Shown here: positions 1 to 6,679 of the stretch, piece by piece | How the letters are laid out: each line of letters begins with the position of its first letter | How positions within the stretch are numbered: the stretch's first letter is position 1 | From: Methanomassiliicoccaceae archaeon UBA537 | GTDB taxonomy: Archaea; Thermoplasmatota; Thermoplasmata; Methanomassiliicoccales; Methanomethylophilaceae | Assembly (NCBI GenBank): GCA_002504495.1 | Contig: DATC01000040.1 | Location: 1 to 10,200 of the forward strand | DNA: 10,200 bases | Direction: 5' to 3' | The notes under the pieces: model-generated | Seen by the model: only the letters and a program-made list of their open reading frames with translations | Databases searched by the model: none | Told to the model about the DNA's origin: nothing | Position numbers and translations under genes: made by a program

Positions 1-1246
1 TTGTTGCCGACGAAGACCGTGGCGGGAGTGACATCGTTGCCTGAAGACCAAGTCGCAGCCTCGAAGCTTCCGTTGTCAGAGATGAGAGTGCTATTCGTAA
101 TAGTAGCGGTTCCATCTCTGACCATGACCGCGTGGCGTCCGCCTTCAACGATCGAATTATCAGTAATATTGGCCCTGACCCCAGCCGCATTGATGCATAC
201 GGCGGTTTCCTCTGCTTTGATAGACGAATTCTCAACGGTGATGACTATAGTCGCCTGATTTCCTGCAACCGCGTTATTGGTTCCAACGACGTATGCAGAG
301 GCTTCAACGACAGAGTTTCTGATCGTGGCTTCAGAGGCGTTCTTCATAGGGAAGAGCGCAGTCGCATCGACTTTGTATGTGACTCCGTCAACGATGATAC
401 TAGCATTCTCGGCGGCGGAAATGACAGTCATCGCCGTAGCCTTCTTGCCAACCCACGAGGAACCATAATTTTCTCCGTAAACGGCATTCGTCTTAACACT
501 GAGAACGCTCTTCGTCTTGTCGGCACCGACGATGCTGAACGACGCATCCTTTTTAACAGAGAACACTTCGTTGGAAGTGGTACTGCTGTTGATGATGTTG
601 AACGAATGATCATTCAAATCGAGGATCATGACTCCATTGATGGAGATCGAACTGGATATAGTCGCATCGACATTCTGATACAGGGTGACGACGGCTCCCT
701 TCACATCGGCGGTGATGACCTTAGTCTCAACACCCTCGCCGGAGAGGGTCACGGTCAGGGTGTAGGTCTTCTCGGCGGACCACTCCTGCGCGATGGAATC
801 GGCGTTGGTGGCGGTGTCGACGTCCTTCTGCACGGTGAACATGTAATAGGCATTCTGTGCGGAGAAGGTTCCCTCGGTCTTGGTCTGAGCTGCAGAGGCC
901 GCGGGAGTCTCGACGGCTGTTCCGTCGACGGATCTCGAGAACTCGACCTTGTTGTATTTCTCACCGTCTATATGGAAGACCATGAAGACGGTGCTGGGCG
1001 CGACATCTTTGGTTTCGATAGAGAAACCGCCGAGCGCGTTGACCAGAGCCGTGGCCGTCGTCGCGTCGGATGCGTATCCGGCCGCGATGACCCCTTCGGC
1101 GGGGCCGTTGGCGGCATCGCTGTCCGTGGCGATGGACGGCACAGCCGCCAGCACGACGAACGCGACCGCCATGACGGCGAGCGCTGCGAGGAGCTTCCTG
1201 GAGGCCTGAGCCCCCCCCCCCTCGTTGCATTCTTGTTCGTATTCAT
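1..1246 (-). CDS. Secreted beta-helix adhesin-like surface protein, 3' partial, frameshifted in signal region
   Basis: The gene begins at ATG 1246-1244 (MNTNKNATR) after an AGGAGG Shine-Dalgarno and leaves the window at the left edge, so about 410 residues are visible. After the C/G run at 1211-1221 the coding frame changes. The new frame reads AQASRKLLAALAVMAVAF followed by VVLAAVPSIATDSDA, a classic basic plus hydrophobic signal peptide, and stays open to position 1. The N-terminal ~150 residues look like beta-sandwich modules (ending around KTYTLTVTLSGEGVET). The rest has short beta-strand repeats (ASFSIVG, ATIRNSVV, ATITNSTLI) typical of right-handed parallel beta-helix (pectate-lyase-like) surface proteins. 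At least seven N-x-S/T sequons (NSS, NAS, NAS, NSS, NIT, NST, NGS) suggest a glycosylated exported protein. The run has 11 G on the coding strand; 12 or 9 would join start and signal peptide. ATG 1172-1170, inside the hydrophobic core, is an alternative start but would lose the basic n-region. Cell attachment or host contact is inferred. The C-terminal anchor is not visible. Confidence 0.75.
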
Positions 1247-2731
1247 TTCTGATTCCTCCTGCGCATCGCTGCGCAGGCGCGGGATCCCGTCCCGGTGCGC
1301 CGTGTCCGCGGCGCGTCCATCCTCGGCATCCCGTCCCCCCGTTCCGCTTCCAGGTATAATACCCTCGGACCGTGTTCCTCGGAACGGATGGCCCCGGAGC
1401 GCCTCCTCCCGGATTCCGTTTCGCGCTATTGGAACCTTAGAGCCTGACCGCTCCTTCAGATCGCGTATCCTCCAGACGGAGTAGAATGGAACCGTGGCCA
1501 CCGTCCCGTTCGTTCCACCGTCCTTCCCGGACACGACGACGGCGATATCCGGGGAGTACCTGTCGATGTACTCCGCGAGGCTGGCGGCACGGTACCTCTC
1601 CCCGCTCTTCACCTCTATCGGCATCACCCCCGAATCAGTAGTGACCAGGAAATCCACCTCCGCCTCGTTTCCCGATACCCAGTACCCTTCTCCCGGGCAT
1701 CCGTACGCCGCGAGCTCGCACATGACGTAGTTCTCCATGAACCCCCCGCGGAACAACGGGTCGAGCGTCCCTTCCATTATATGCGAGGCCGGCACTCCGG
1801 CCTCGCGCCTGAGTATCCCCACGTCCATCATGTAGATCTTGAACAGGTTCTCCGACGCGTACGGCGACAGAGGCACGCCTATCCTCTCGATCCTCGGCAG
1901 CCTGTACACCATCCCTGCATCGACCAGCCATTGCAGCGCGTCCTCCAGATCCTTCGCCCTAGCCCCCTCGACCGCATGCCCGAAGAGGAACCTCCTGTTC
2001 TCCGTCGCCAGCTGGGACGGCACGGACTCCCATATCCTGTTTATCTTCTTGATATCCCGGTCCGGCGCATGCTTCAGGAAGTCCAACCTGTAGGATTGGG
2101 AGATCTCCGATAGGATCCTGTCCACGTCGGGCATGCTCCTCGTCCCGATCCACCTCGAGACGGCCTCGGGCATGCCTCCCACGGCCAGATACTCGAGGTT
2201 CAGCGCCCTCAGCATCTCTCTGCACAGCTCGTCCGGCTCCTTCCCGTCCGCGATGGTCCCATAGAGCCTCTCGTTGGATGCCCTGACGAACTCCCTGAAG
2301 CTCATGGGACGGAGATCTAGGAACGAGACCTTCCCGACGGGGAACGAACCCCTCCCCTGAAGACCGAGAAGGGAACCGGCGCAGACGACGTGGTACTCCG
2401 GAGCCGACTCCCTGAACGATTTGAGGGATGTCATCGCACGCTCGCACTCCTGTATCTCGTCGAATACGATCAGAGTCTCAGGACCGATGTCCACATCCAG
2501 GCGGACGGATATCGCGGCCACTATCCTTCTCGGATCCAGATCGCCGTCGAATAACCTGCACAGCATGGGATCGGCCTCGAAGTTCAGATATGCCGTCGAG
2601 ACGTAGTTCTCGCGACCGAACTGCTTCATCAGATACGTCTTCCCGCACTGCCTCACTCCGCGGATGATCAACGGCTTGCGATCGTCCGACGCCTTCCATT
2701 CCAGCAGCTTATCATAGAGGTCGCGACGCAT
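968..2731 (-). CDS. AAA ATPase with DUF4143 domain (first copy), stop codon missing
   Basis: The protein opens MRRDLYDKLLEWK, the usual start of this family. Walker A GVRQCGKT is at residues 25-32, Walker B LIVFDEIQ at 87-94, a sensor-like CAGSLLG at 117-123 and VGGMPEAV at 184-191. The DUF4143 part includes FMENYVMCEL at 331-340 and a nuclease-like core with D360, E373 and K375 (PIEVKSG). The cellular role is unknown; these ATPases are often multicopy accessory genes. Start 2731 is preferred over in-frame ATG 2746 because a TATA-like TATTTATT is centred about 26 bases upstream, giving a leaderless start. Recognisable sequence ends at VPFYSVWRIRDLKE near 1450. The frame then runs on with no stop through the putative surface-gene promoter, into that gene's start in the same frame, and stops only at 968. 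A one-base loss near 1440 would explain this, because TAA at 1439-1437 would then end a normal protein of about 432 residues. It is divergent from the gene at 2909. Confidence 0.8.
   Translation of the reverse strand: MRRDLYDKLLEWKASDDRKPLIIRGVRQCGKTYLMKQFGRENYVSTAYLNFEADPMLCRLFDGDLDPRRIVAAISVRLDVDIGPETLIVFDEIQECERAMTSLKSFRESAPEYHVVCAGSLLGLQGRGSFPVGKVSFLDLRPMSFREFVRASNERLYGTIADGKEPDELCREMLRALNLEYLAVGGMPEAVSRWIGTRSMPDVDRILSEISQSYRLDFLKHAPDRDIKKINRIWESVPSQLATENRRFLFGHAVEGARAKDLEDALQWLVDAGMVYRLPRIERIGVPLSPYASENLFKIYMMDVGILRREAGVPASHIMEGTLDPLFRGGFMENYVMCELAAYGCPGEGYWVSGNEAEVDFLVTTDSGVMPIEVKSGERYRAASLAEYIDRYSPDIAVVVSGKDGGTNGTVATVPFYSVWRIRDLKERSGSKVPIARNGIREEALRGHPFRGTRSEGIIPGSGTGGRDAEDGRAADTAHRDGIPRLRSDAQEESEMNTNKNATRGGGLRPPGSSSQRSPSWRSRSSCWRLCRPSPRTAMPPTAPPKGSSRPDTHPTRRRPRLWSTRSAVSLSKPKMSRPAPSSWSSI
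1211..1221 (-). other. G11 homopolymer (C11 on plus strand) at a frame break
   Basis: Eleven consecutive C on the plus strand lie 24 bases inside the surface-protein gene, between MNTNKNATR and the signal-peptide frame. As sequenced the two frames do not join; one extra G (12) or two fewer (9) restores one continuous reading frame. Runs of this length slip easily during replication and are also easy to misread, so this is either a contingency (phase-variable) switch in the off state or a base-calling error. Confidence 0.85.
1255..1276 (-). promoter_or_regulatory. 5' leader hairpin with GNRA loop abutting the Shine-Dalgarno
   Basis: On the minus strand a perfect 7-base-pair stem CTGCGCA / TGCGCAG (1276-1270 and 1265-1259) closes a GCGA loop, a GNRA-type tetraloop. 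The last two stem bases are the first two of the AGGAGG Shine-Dalgarno (1260-1255), which sits eight bases before ATG 1246. The stem could hinder ribosome access or stabilise the leader. A second pair of arms, GGCGC at 1276-1280 and GCGCC at 1297-1301, makes the leader more structured. Confidence 0.5.
1352..1362 (-). promoter_or_regulatory. Possible TATA box of the surface-protein gene
   Basis: GGTATTATACC on the minus strand is the main A/T-rich island in an otherwise very GC-rich stretch. An archaeal TATA box here would start transcription near 1330 and give a leader of about 84 bases carrying the hairpin at 1255-1276. It lies inside the unconserved tail of the upstream ATPase reading frame, which supports the view that this tail is not real coding sequence. 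Confidence 0.45.
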
Positions 2732-2752
2732 GGATTCCGATATCATACATAG

Positions 2753-2760
2753 AATAAATA
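2753..2760 (-). promoter_or_regulatory. TATA-like box of the first DUF4143 ATPase
   Basis: TATTTATT on the minus strand is centred 25-26 bases from ATG 2731, the normal archaeal spacing for a leaderless transcript starting at that codon. It is too close to the alternative ATG 2746, so it helps choose the start. Confidence 0.5.
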
Positions 2761-2770
2761 GTTTGATTCT

Positions 2771-2822
2771 TGCAAAATGTACACGTAATTTTGGAGGAAT
2801 CCCTGCATTTTGTACACGTAAT
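2771..2822. repeat. Two 19-base direct repeats in the divergent promoter region
   Basis: Copies at 2771-2789 and 2804-2822 share TGCA, three differing bases (AAA versus TTT), then TGTACACGTAAT, so 16 of 19 bases match. Start-to-start spacing is 33 bases, about three helical turns, so two bound proteins would sit on the same face. They lie just upstream of the ATPase TATA box and about 90 bases before the start at 2909. A twin operator for one or both divergent genes is likely; a trace of a mobile element is the alternative. Confidence 0.7.
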
Positions 2823-2877
2823 CCGAACATCAGCCGTTTCCGTCCGGAATGATGCGTGTCATCTGCTGATACGATGC

Positions 2878-2886
2878 CGATAAATC
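2878..2886 (+). promoter_or_regulatory. Possible TATA box of the AAA-ATPase-like/PDDEXK gene
   Basis: CGATAAATC is centred about 27 bases before ATG 2909, consistent with a leaderless start. It is a weak match and no Shine-Dalgarno precedes the ATG. Confidence 0.35.
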
Positions 2887-2908
2887 GCAACAGTCCATAC
2901 CGTGCATC

Positions 2909-4816
2909 ATGAGCAGGGAGGGACGCAGGCCAATTCCCATTGGCATCAAGGACTTCAAGGCGATACGCGACGAGGATCTGTGCTACGTCGACAAGACGCC
3001 GCTGATAGACTTCGTCCTGTCGAAGAGAGGGACCGCCGTCTTCCTGTTCACGCGTCCGAGGAGATTCGGGAAGTCCCTGAATCTCAGCATGATGGATGCG
3101 TACTTCAACGAGAGATACGCCGGCAACCAGTGGTTCGACGGCTTGAGGATATCGGAGCTCAGACCGGACGATCCGAAGAAGAACGCCAATCCCGTCATCT
3201 CTCTCAGCTTCAAAGACATGGGCAGGGGCGGGCCGGAAAGGTTCAAGTCTAAATTCACCGAAAAACTATCCATATGGTGCAGAGACAACATAGGCTACTT
3301 CGACACAGACGGACTATGCCCTCTAGACCGCAATACTCTGGATGATATCCTGAATATGAACCCTCGCGACATCGAGTCCGAACTCCAGAATCTCACTCGG
3401 ATCGTCCATGTCGCCTGTGGCAAAAAGCCGATTCTTCTGATCGATGAATACGACCATCCTGTGAACGGCTCCCGCGGGGAGCCGTGGTCCCGGGAGATGA
3501 TGGACCTCGTCGGCGGAATTATGTCTGAGACTCTGAAGGACAACGACGACCTGAAATTCGCCATCGTGACCGGAGTCATGCAGATCGCGAAGGAGAGCAT
3601 CTTCTCCGGGACGAACAACGTCTACGTGAACAACATATTCTCGACGGACTCGTCGGAGATGTACGGATTCACCCCGGACGAGGTCAGGAAGCTGTGCGAA
3701 GAGTACGAACATCCCGAGAAGTTCGAGGAGGCGAAGGACTGGTACGACGGCTACCGCTTCGGCGGTTCCGACATCTACAATCCATGGAGCGTCATGAACT
3801 ACATGAACAGCAGATTCGTTCCGAAGCCGTACTGGGTCAACACCAGCTCCAACGACATCCTGATGGATTTGATCAGAAAAGGTGATGCAAAGATCCTTGA
3901 AGATCTGATGGTGCTTGCTGACGGCAAATCCCTCAGAGTGGGTCTCGATGAGGCAGTCACCTTCGATCAGATATCGCACGGCGACAAGATCTACTCCATC
4001 ATGGCCATGACGGGGTATATCAATGCCGTTGCGTCCGGGAACGGCATCTTCGAGGTGACCATACCGAACCTGGAGGTCAGAAAGGCGTACGCCGACATGG
4101 TGGATTCCGCGATGCCGTCCTACGGGAATCCGTCCTTGAGGTTCATCGACGCCCTGGAGAGGAACGACTGCCCCTTCATCGGAAAGATGCTCTCCGACCT
4201 CCTCATGGAATCGGCCGGAAGCAGGATGCTCGTGAACGAGCACGTGTACCAGGCCCTGGTGCTCGGCATCGTCCTTTCCGCATCCGACAGGTTCGATGCG
4301 AAGGCGGACATGGAAGGAGGCGACGGATTCTGCGACCTCAGGATGGTCCGCAGGAAGGGCGACGGCCCTTCAATCGTCGTCGAGTTCAAGAAGCTGGGAT
4401 CCAAGGCATCGGAGACCTCCCTGGAAGAGGCCTGCTCCAGGGCGCTGGAGCAGATCTCCGACAGGGAGTACGCCCACGGGATCGCAGGCCCCGTCATGGC
4501 CTTCGGCATCGCCTTCTCCGGGAAGCAGGCGAAAGCCATGTCCGAGATGCTCCCGAACCGAGCATGCCCTATGCGCTGCTCATGGCCCGAAGCATCCTAC
4601 AGGGACGACCATGACTCCGTCGTCTCTGACATGGAAGAATCCGGATCCGGTCAGCACCGCGAGGAACGAGGGAGCGAAGGAGACCTTCCTCTTCAGTCTC
4701 AGAAGACTCCTTGCAGCTCCGTTCTCGTCCCCGTCCAGCCTGACCTCGAACGCCCCCATCTCCCGTCGGGAAGCTCGACCACGATGTCGACCTCTAGGCC
4801 CGTGCTGTCATGGTAG
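2909..4816 (+). CDS. AAA-ATPase-like / PD-(D/E)XK nuclease-superfamily protein with unconserved tail
   Basis: The N-terminus (RPIPIGIKDFKAIR, then YVDKTPLID) and FTRPRRFGKSLNLSM at residues 47-61 are hallmarks of the AAA-ATPase_like family (PF09820); the P-loop is RPRRFGKS, lacking the first glycine. The Walker B-like PILLIDEYDHPV is at 174-185, TGVMQIAKESIFSGTNN at 221-237, and WYDGYRFG plus YNPWSV at 278-294. The C-terminal PDDEXK_9 (DUF1703) part has FCDLRM with D476 and VVEFKK with E492 and K494, the expected acidic and lysine positions of a PD-(D/E)XK fold. Activity and target are not known for the family. It is divergent from the first DUF4143 gene across a shared 177-base region. The family normally ends soon after AFGIAFSGKQAKAMSEML, near residue 548 (about 4552). 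Here the frame continues for roughly 87 residues of unconserved sequence, mostly antisense to the second DUF4143 gene, so its stop was probably lost or the tail is a recent extension. Confidence 0.85.
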   Translation: MSREGRRPIPIGIKDFKAIRDEDLCYVDKTPLIDFVLSKRGTAVFLFTRPRRFGKSLNLSMMDAYFNERYAGNQWFDGLRISELRPDDPKKNANPVISLSFKDMGRGGPERFKSKFTEKLSIWCRDNIGYFDTDGLCPLDRNTLDDILNMNPRDIESELQNLTRIVHVACGKKPILLIDEYDHPVNGSRGEPWSREMMDLVGGIMSETLKDNDDLKFAIVTGVMQIAKESIFSGTNNVYVNNIFSTDSSEMYGFTPDEVRKLCEEYEHPEKFEEAKDWYDGYRFGGSDIYNPWSVMNYMNSRFVPKPYWVNTSSNDILMDLIRKGDAKILEDLMVLADGKSLRVGLDEAVTFDQISHGDKIYSIMAMTGYINAVASGNGIFEVTIPNLEVRKAYADMVDSAMPSYGNPSLRFIDALERNDCPFIGKMLSDLLMESAGSRMLVNEHVYQALVLGIVLSASDRFDAKADMEGGDGFCDLRMVRRKGDGPSIVVEFKKLGSKASETSLEEACSRALEQISDREYAHGIAGPVMAFGIAFSGKQAKAMSEMLPNRACPMRCSWPEASYRDDHDSVVSDMEESGSGQHREERGSEGDLPLQSQKTPCSSVLVPVQPDLERPHLPSGSSTTMSTSRPVLSW

Positions 4817-5871
4817 TGCATCACCGTTCCGTCCAGGACCTGGGAGTACACCCTGAGGTCCCTTATGCACATCGCTTCGAACAGGGAGCCGAACGCCGGC
4901 ATGTCGCGCATGAGCGCCCCGGGCCCGGTGCCCAACGATGCGACGGCGATGGACGGATCGACGAAGCACCTCTTCGGGGCCGCCCTCACCCTGGCCTTCG
5001 AGGTCAACGAGGGATGCCACGACGGAACATCCTCCACGACGTACAGCCTTCTCAGAGCATCGATGTAGTCCAGAACCGTGCTCCTGCTCGCCTGCTCCCT
5101 GACATCCGATGCGACCGTGGTCGTCTCGGCCATGGTGCAGATGTTCCTGGACAGGGACCTCATGATGGCGGACGCGGTGATCGGATTGCGGTTCATCCGG
5201 TCCATGACGGAGATGTCGCAGCGAACCACCGCCTCCGCATAGTCTTTGGAGACGTTCAACGCCGTCTTCTCGTCCATGTCCAATGCGGCGGGCCATCCGC
5301 CTATGCAGACCAGGTTCGCAATCGCATCCAAAGACAGGTCCGAGCGCGCATCGAAGTCGCTCCTCCCTTCGAACAGCGATGCGAGGGACACGCTCCCGTC
5401 AGACCTCCCGATCTCGAAGGTGCTCATCGTCCTGAGCCGAACCGTGGAGATGCGTCCCGTTCCGCTGTGCCATCTCTCGTCCTTCCCATCCTTCTCGGGC
5501 TTCGGCGTCGAAGAACCGGTGAGGATGTACGCCCCCCGGGATCCGTTGCGATCGACATCGAAGCGCACGGCATCCCATATCTTCGGTATGTCCTGCCATT
5601 CATCGATGAGACGGGGCTTCTCCCCCTCCAGCAGCGCCGAAGGCCTCGTCTTCGCCGTGTAAAGATACTGCTCTCTGCGATCGGGATCCTGGAGATAGAT
5701 CCTGCTGGCCGACATCCGCTCTGCGAGAGTCGTCTTCCCGCACCACTTCGGACCTGTGATGAGCAATGCGCCGGCGGATGACAGACGATCGCCGACCAGG
5801 TCCGATACTTCCTTTATATCGACGACGCATGCACCCCCAATAGAGGTAGAAGAAATGGCAGGACCTGTCAT
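4580..5871 (-). CDS. AAA ATPase with DUF4143 domain (second copy), frameshifted at C-terminus
   Basis: Walker A is ITGPKWCGKTT, Walker B is KPRLIDEWQDI, and AYILTGSSTP matches sensor 1. The DUF4143 part includes GGWPAAL, AFGSLFEAMCIRDL and LEVDIVVELPDGRWG. The sequenced frame then goes to RSRSGWTG and stops at 4699. One extra base in the G5 run (4753-4757) would instead continue AFEVRLDGDENGAARSLL, then RLKRKVSFAPSFLAVLTGS, and end after VPVGCFGP at TGA 4582-4580, which is the normal family ending. The gene is therefore one base short of intact. The nuclease-like lysine of the E-V-K motif is arginine here. The start is unresolved: the only in-frame ATG near the domain is 5871-5869, inside the divergent Mrp gene with no Shine-Dalgarno, while ATG 5830-5828 (MRRRY) looks natural but is out of frame. 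Role unknown; probably non-functional unless the breaks are sequencing errors. Confidence 0.75.
4753..4757 (-). other. G5 run carrying a one-base frame break
   Basis: Coding-strand TGGGGGCG splits the second DUF4143 gene. With six G it would read W-G-A-F-E-V and continue to a family-typical C-terminus 173 bases further on. The open, conserved reading of the second frame down to 4580 shows that the break is precise and recent, or a base-calling error. Confidence 0.75.
5812..5854 (+). promoter_or_regulatory. Promoter and ribosome binding site of the mrp operon
   Basis: CTTTATATC at 5812-5820 is a near-ideal archaeal TATA box. Initiation about 26 bases on, near 5842, would leave a leader of about 12 bases that begins with the Shine-Dalgarno GAGGT (5843-5847), seven bases before ATG 5855. 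The box lies inside the 5' part of the divergent second DUF4143 gene. This site fixes the Mrp start at 5855 rather than the longer in-frame ATG at 5756. Confidence 0.75.
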
Positions 5872-6679
5872 GACAGCGGAAGGGATCGAGGAGGAGACCA
5901 GACTCCAGGACGCCCTCTCCAGGATCAAGCACATCGTCATAGTAATGAGCGGGAAGGGAGGAGTCGGGAAGAGCACCGTCTCGTCCAACCTCGCCGCCGC
6001 GCTCTCCAACAGCGGATACCAGACCGGCATCATGGACGTGGACATCACCGGCCCCAACATCCCCAAGATGTTCGGCGTGGAGGACGAGAAGCTGAACGTG
6101 ATCGACGAGAGGCTCATCCCCGTCACCGTCCCTCCCTCTCTCAAGCTGATGTCCATGGCATTCCTCCTTCCGGAGAAGGACTCCCCCGTCATGTGGAGGG
6201 GCCCCGTCAAGATGGGAGCCATCAAGCAGTTCATCGAGGACGTCAACTGGGGCGACCTGGACTACCTCGTCATCGACATGCCTCCCGGAACCGGCGACGA
6301 GGCCCTGTCCATCGTGCAGCTCATGCCCAAGGCGGACGGCATCGTCATCGTCACCACCCCCCAGGACGTCGCCCTGCTGGACAGCAGGAAGTCCCTGAGG
6401 TTCGGAGCGGAGACCAACATCCCCATCATCGGCATCGTCGAGAACATGAGCGGATTCGTCTGCCCCCACTGCGGAGAGGTCACCGACATATTCAAGTCCG
6501 GAGGAGGAGAGGCCGCCGCGAAGGAGCTGAACGTCCAGTTCCTCGGAAGGGTCCCCATAGAGCCCGGAGTCGTCGATGCCGGCGACAGCGGAATGCCCGT
6601 GGTCCTCAAATATCCCGAGTCCGCCTCGGCGAAGGCGTTCAAAGGCATCGTCGAGAAGATCGTCAAGACGGTAGAATGA
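5855..6679 (+). CDS. Mrp/NBP35 family iron-sulfur cluster carrier ATPase
   Basis: This 274-residue cytoplasmic P-loop protein of the ApbC/NBP35 (MinD-like) family binds and transfers iron-sulfur clusters to apoproteins, a role methanogens depend on. The deviant Walker A GKGGVGKST is at residues 33-41, DVDITGPNIP at 61-70, WRGPVK at 114-119 and Walker B VIDMPPGTGD at 139-148. The family signature IVENMSGFVCPHCGE is at 194-208, with the cluster-binding CPHC pair at 203-206 at the expected dimer interface. Length and motifs are complete with no frame damage. The start is set by the TATA box and GAGGT site just upstream; the reading frame extends back to 5756 but that part is antisense to the ATPase. 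Its TGA overlaps the next gene's ATG (ATGA), indicating translational coupling in one operon. Assignment is firm; specific client proteins cannot be read from the sequence. Confidence 0.95.
   Translation: MAGPVMTAEGIEEETRLQDALSRIKHIVIVMSGKGGVGKSTVSSNLAAALSNSGYQTGIMDVDITGPNIPKMFGVEDEKLNVIDERLIPVTVPPSLKLMSMAFLLPEKDSPVMWRGPVKMGAIKQFIEDVNWGDLDYLVIDMPPGTGDEALSIVQLMPKADGIVIVTTPQDVALLDSRKSLRFGAETNIPIIGIVENMSGFVCPHCGEVTDIFKSGGGEAAAKELNVQFLGRVPIEPGVVDAGDSGMPVVLKYPESASAKAFKGIVEKIVKTVE

Noticed and set aside
132..1484. 450-residue plus-strand reading frame
   Set aside because: It is antisense to the surface protein and to the end of the ATPase, with irregular Gly/Arg/Asp-rich composition and no domain. 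The minus strand carries a signal peptide and beta-helix repeats.
2747..2890. N-terminal extension of the first DUF4143 ATPase to 2890
   Set aside because: It translates the direct repeats and the TATA-like box; family proteins begin at the MRRDLYDKLL region.
3323..4243. 306-residue minus-strand reading frame
   Set aside because: Antisense to the well-supported AAA-ATPase-like/PDDEXK gene; His/Val/Arg-rich shadow with no recognisable motif.
4810..5781. 323-residue plus-strand reading frame
   Set aside because: Antisense shadow of the second DUF4143 ATPase, whose Walker and DUF4143 motifs are clear on the other strand.
5756..5854. N-terminal extension of Mrp from ATG 5756
   Set aside because: It would place the TATA box and Shine-Dalgarno inside the coding region and is antisense to the ATPase; start 5855 has an ideal promoter and GAGGT site.
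5872..6246. N-terminal extension of the second DUF4143 ATPase to 6246
   Set aside because: It is pure antisense of Mrp, Ser/Met/Pro-rich, with no match to the family.
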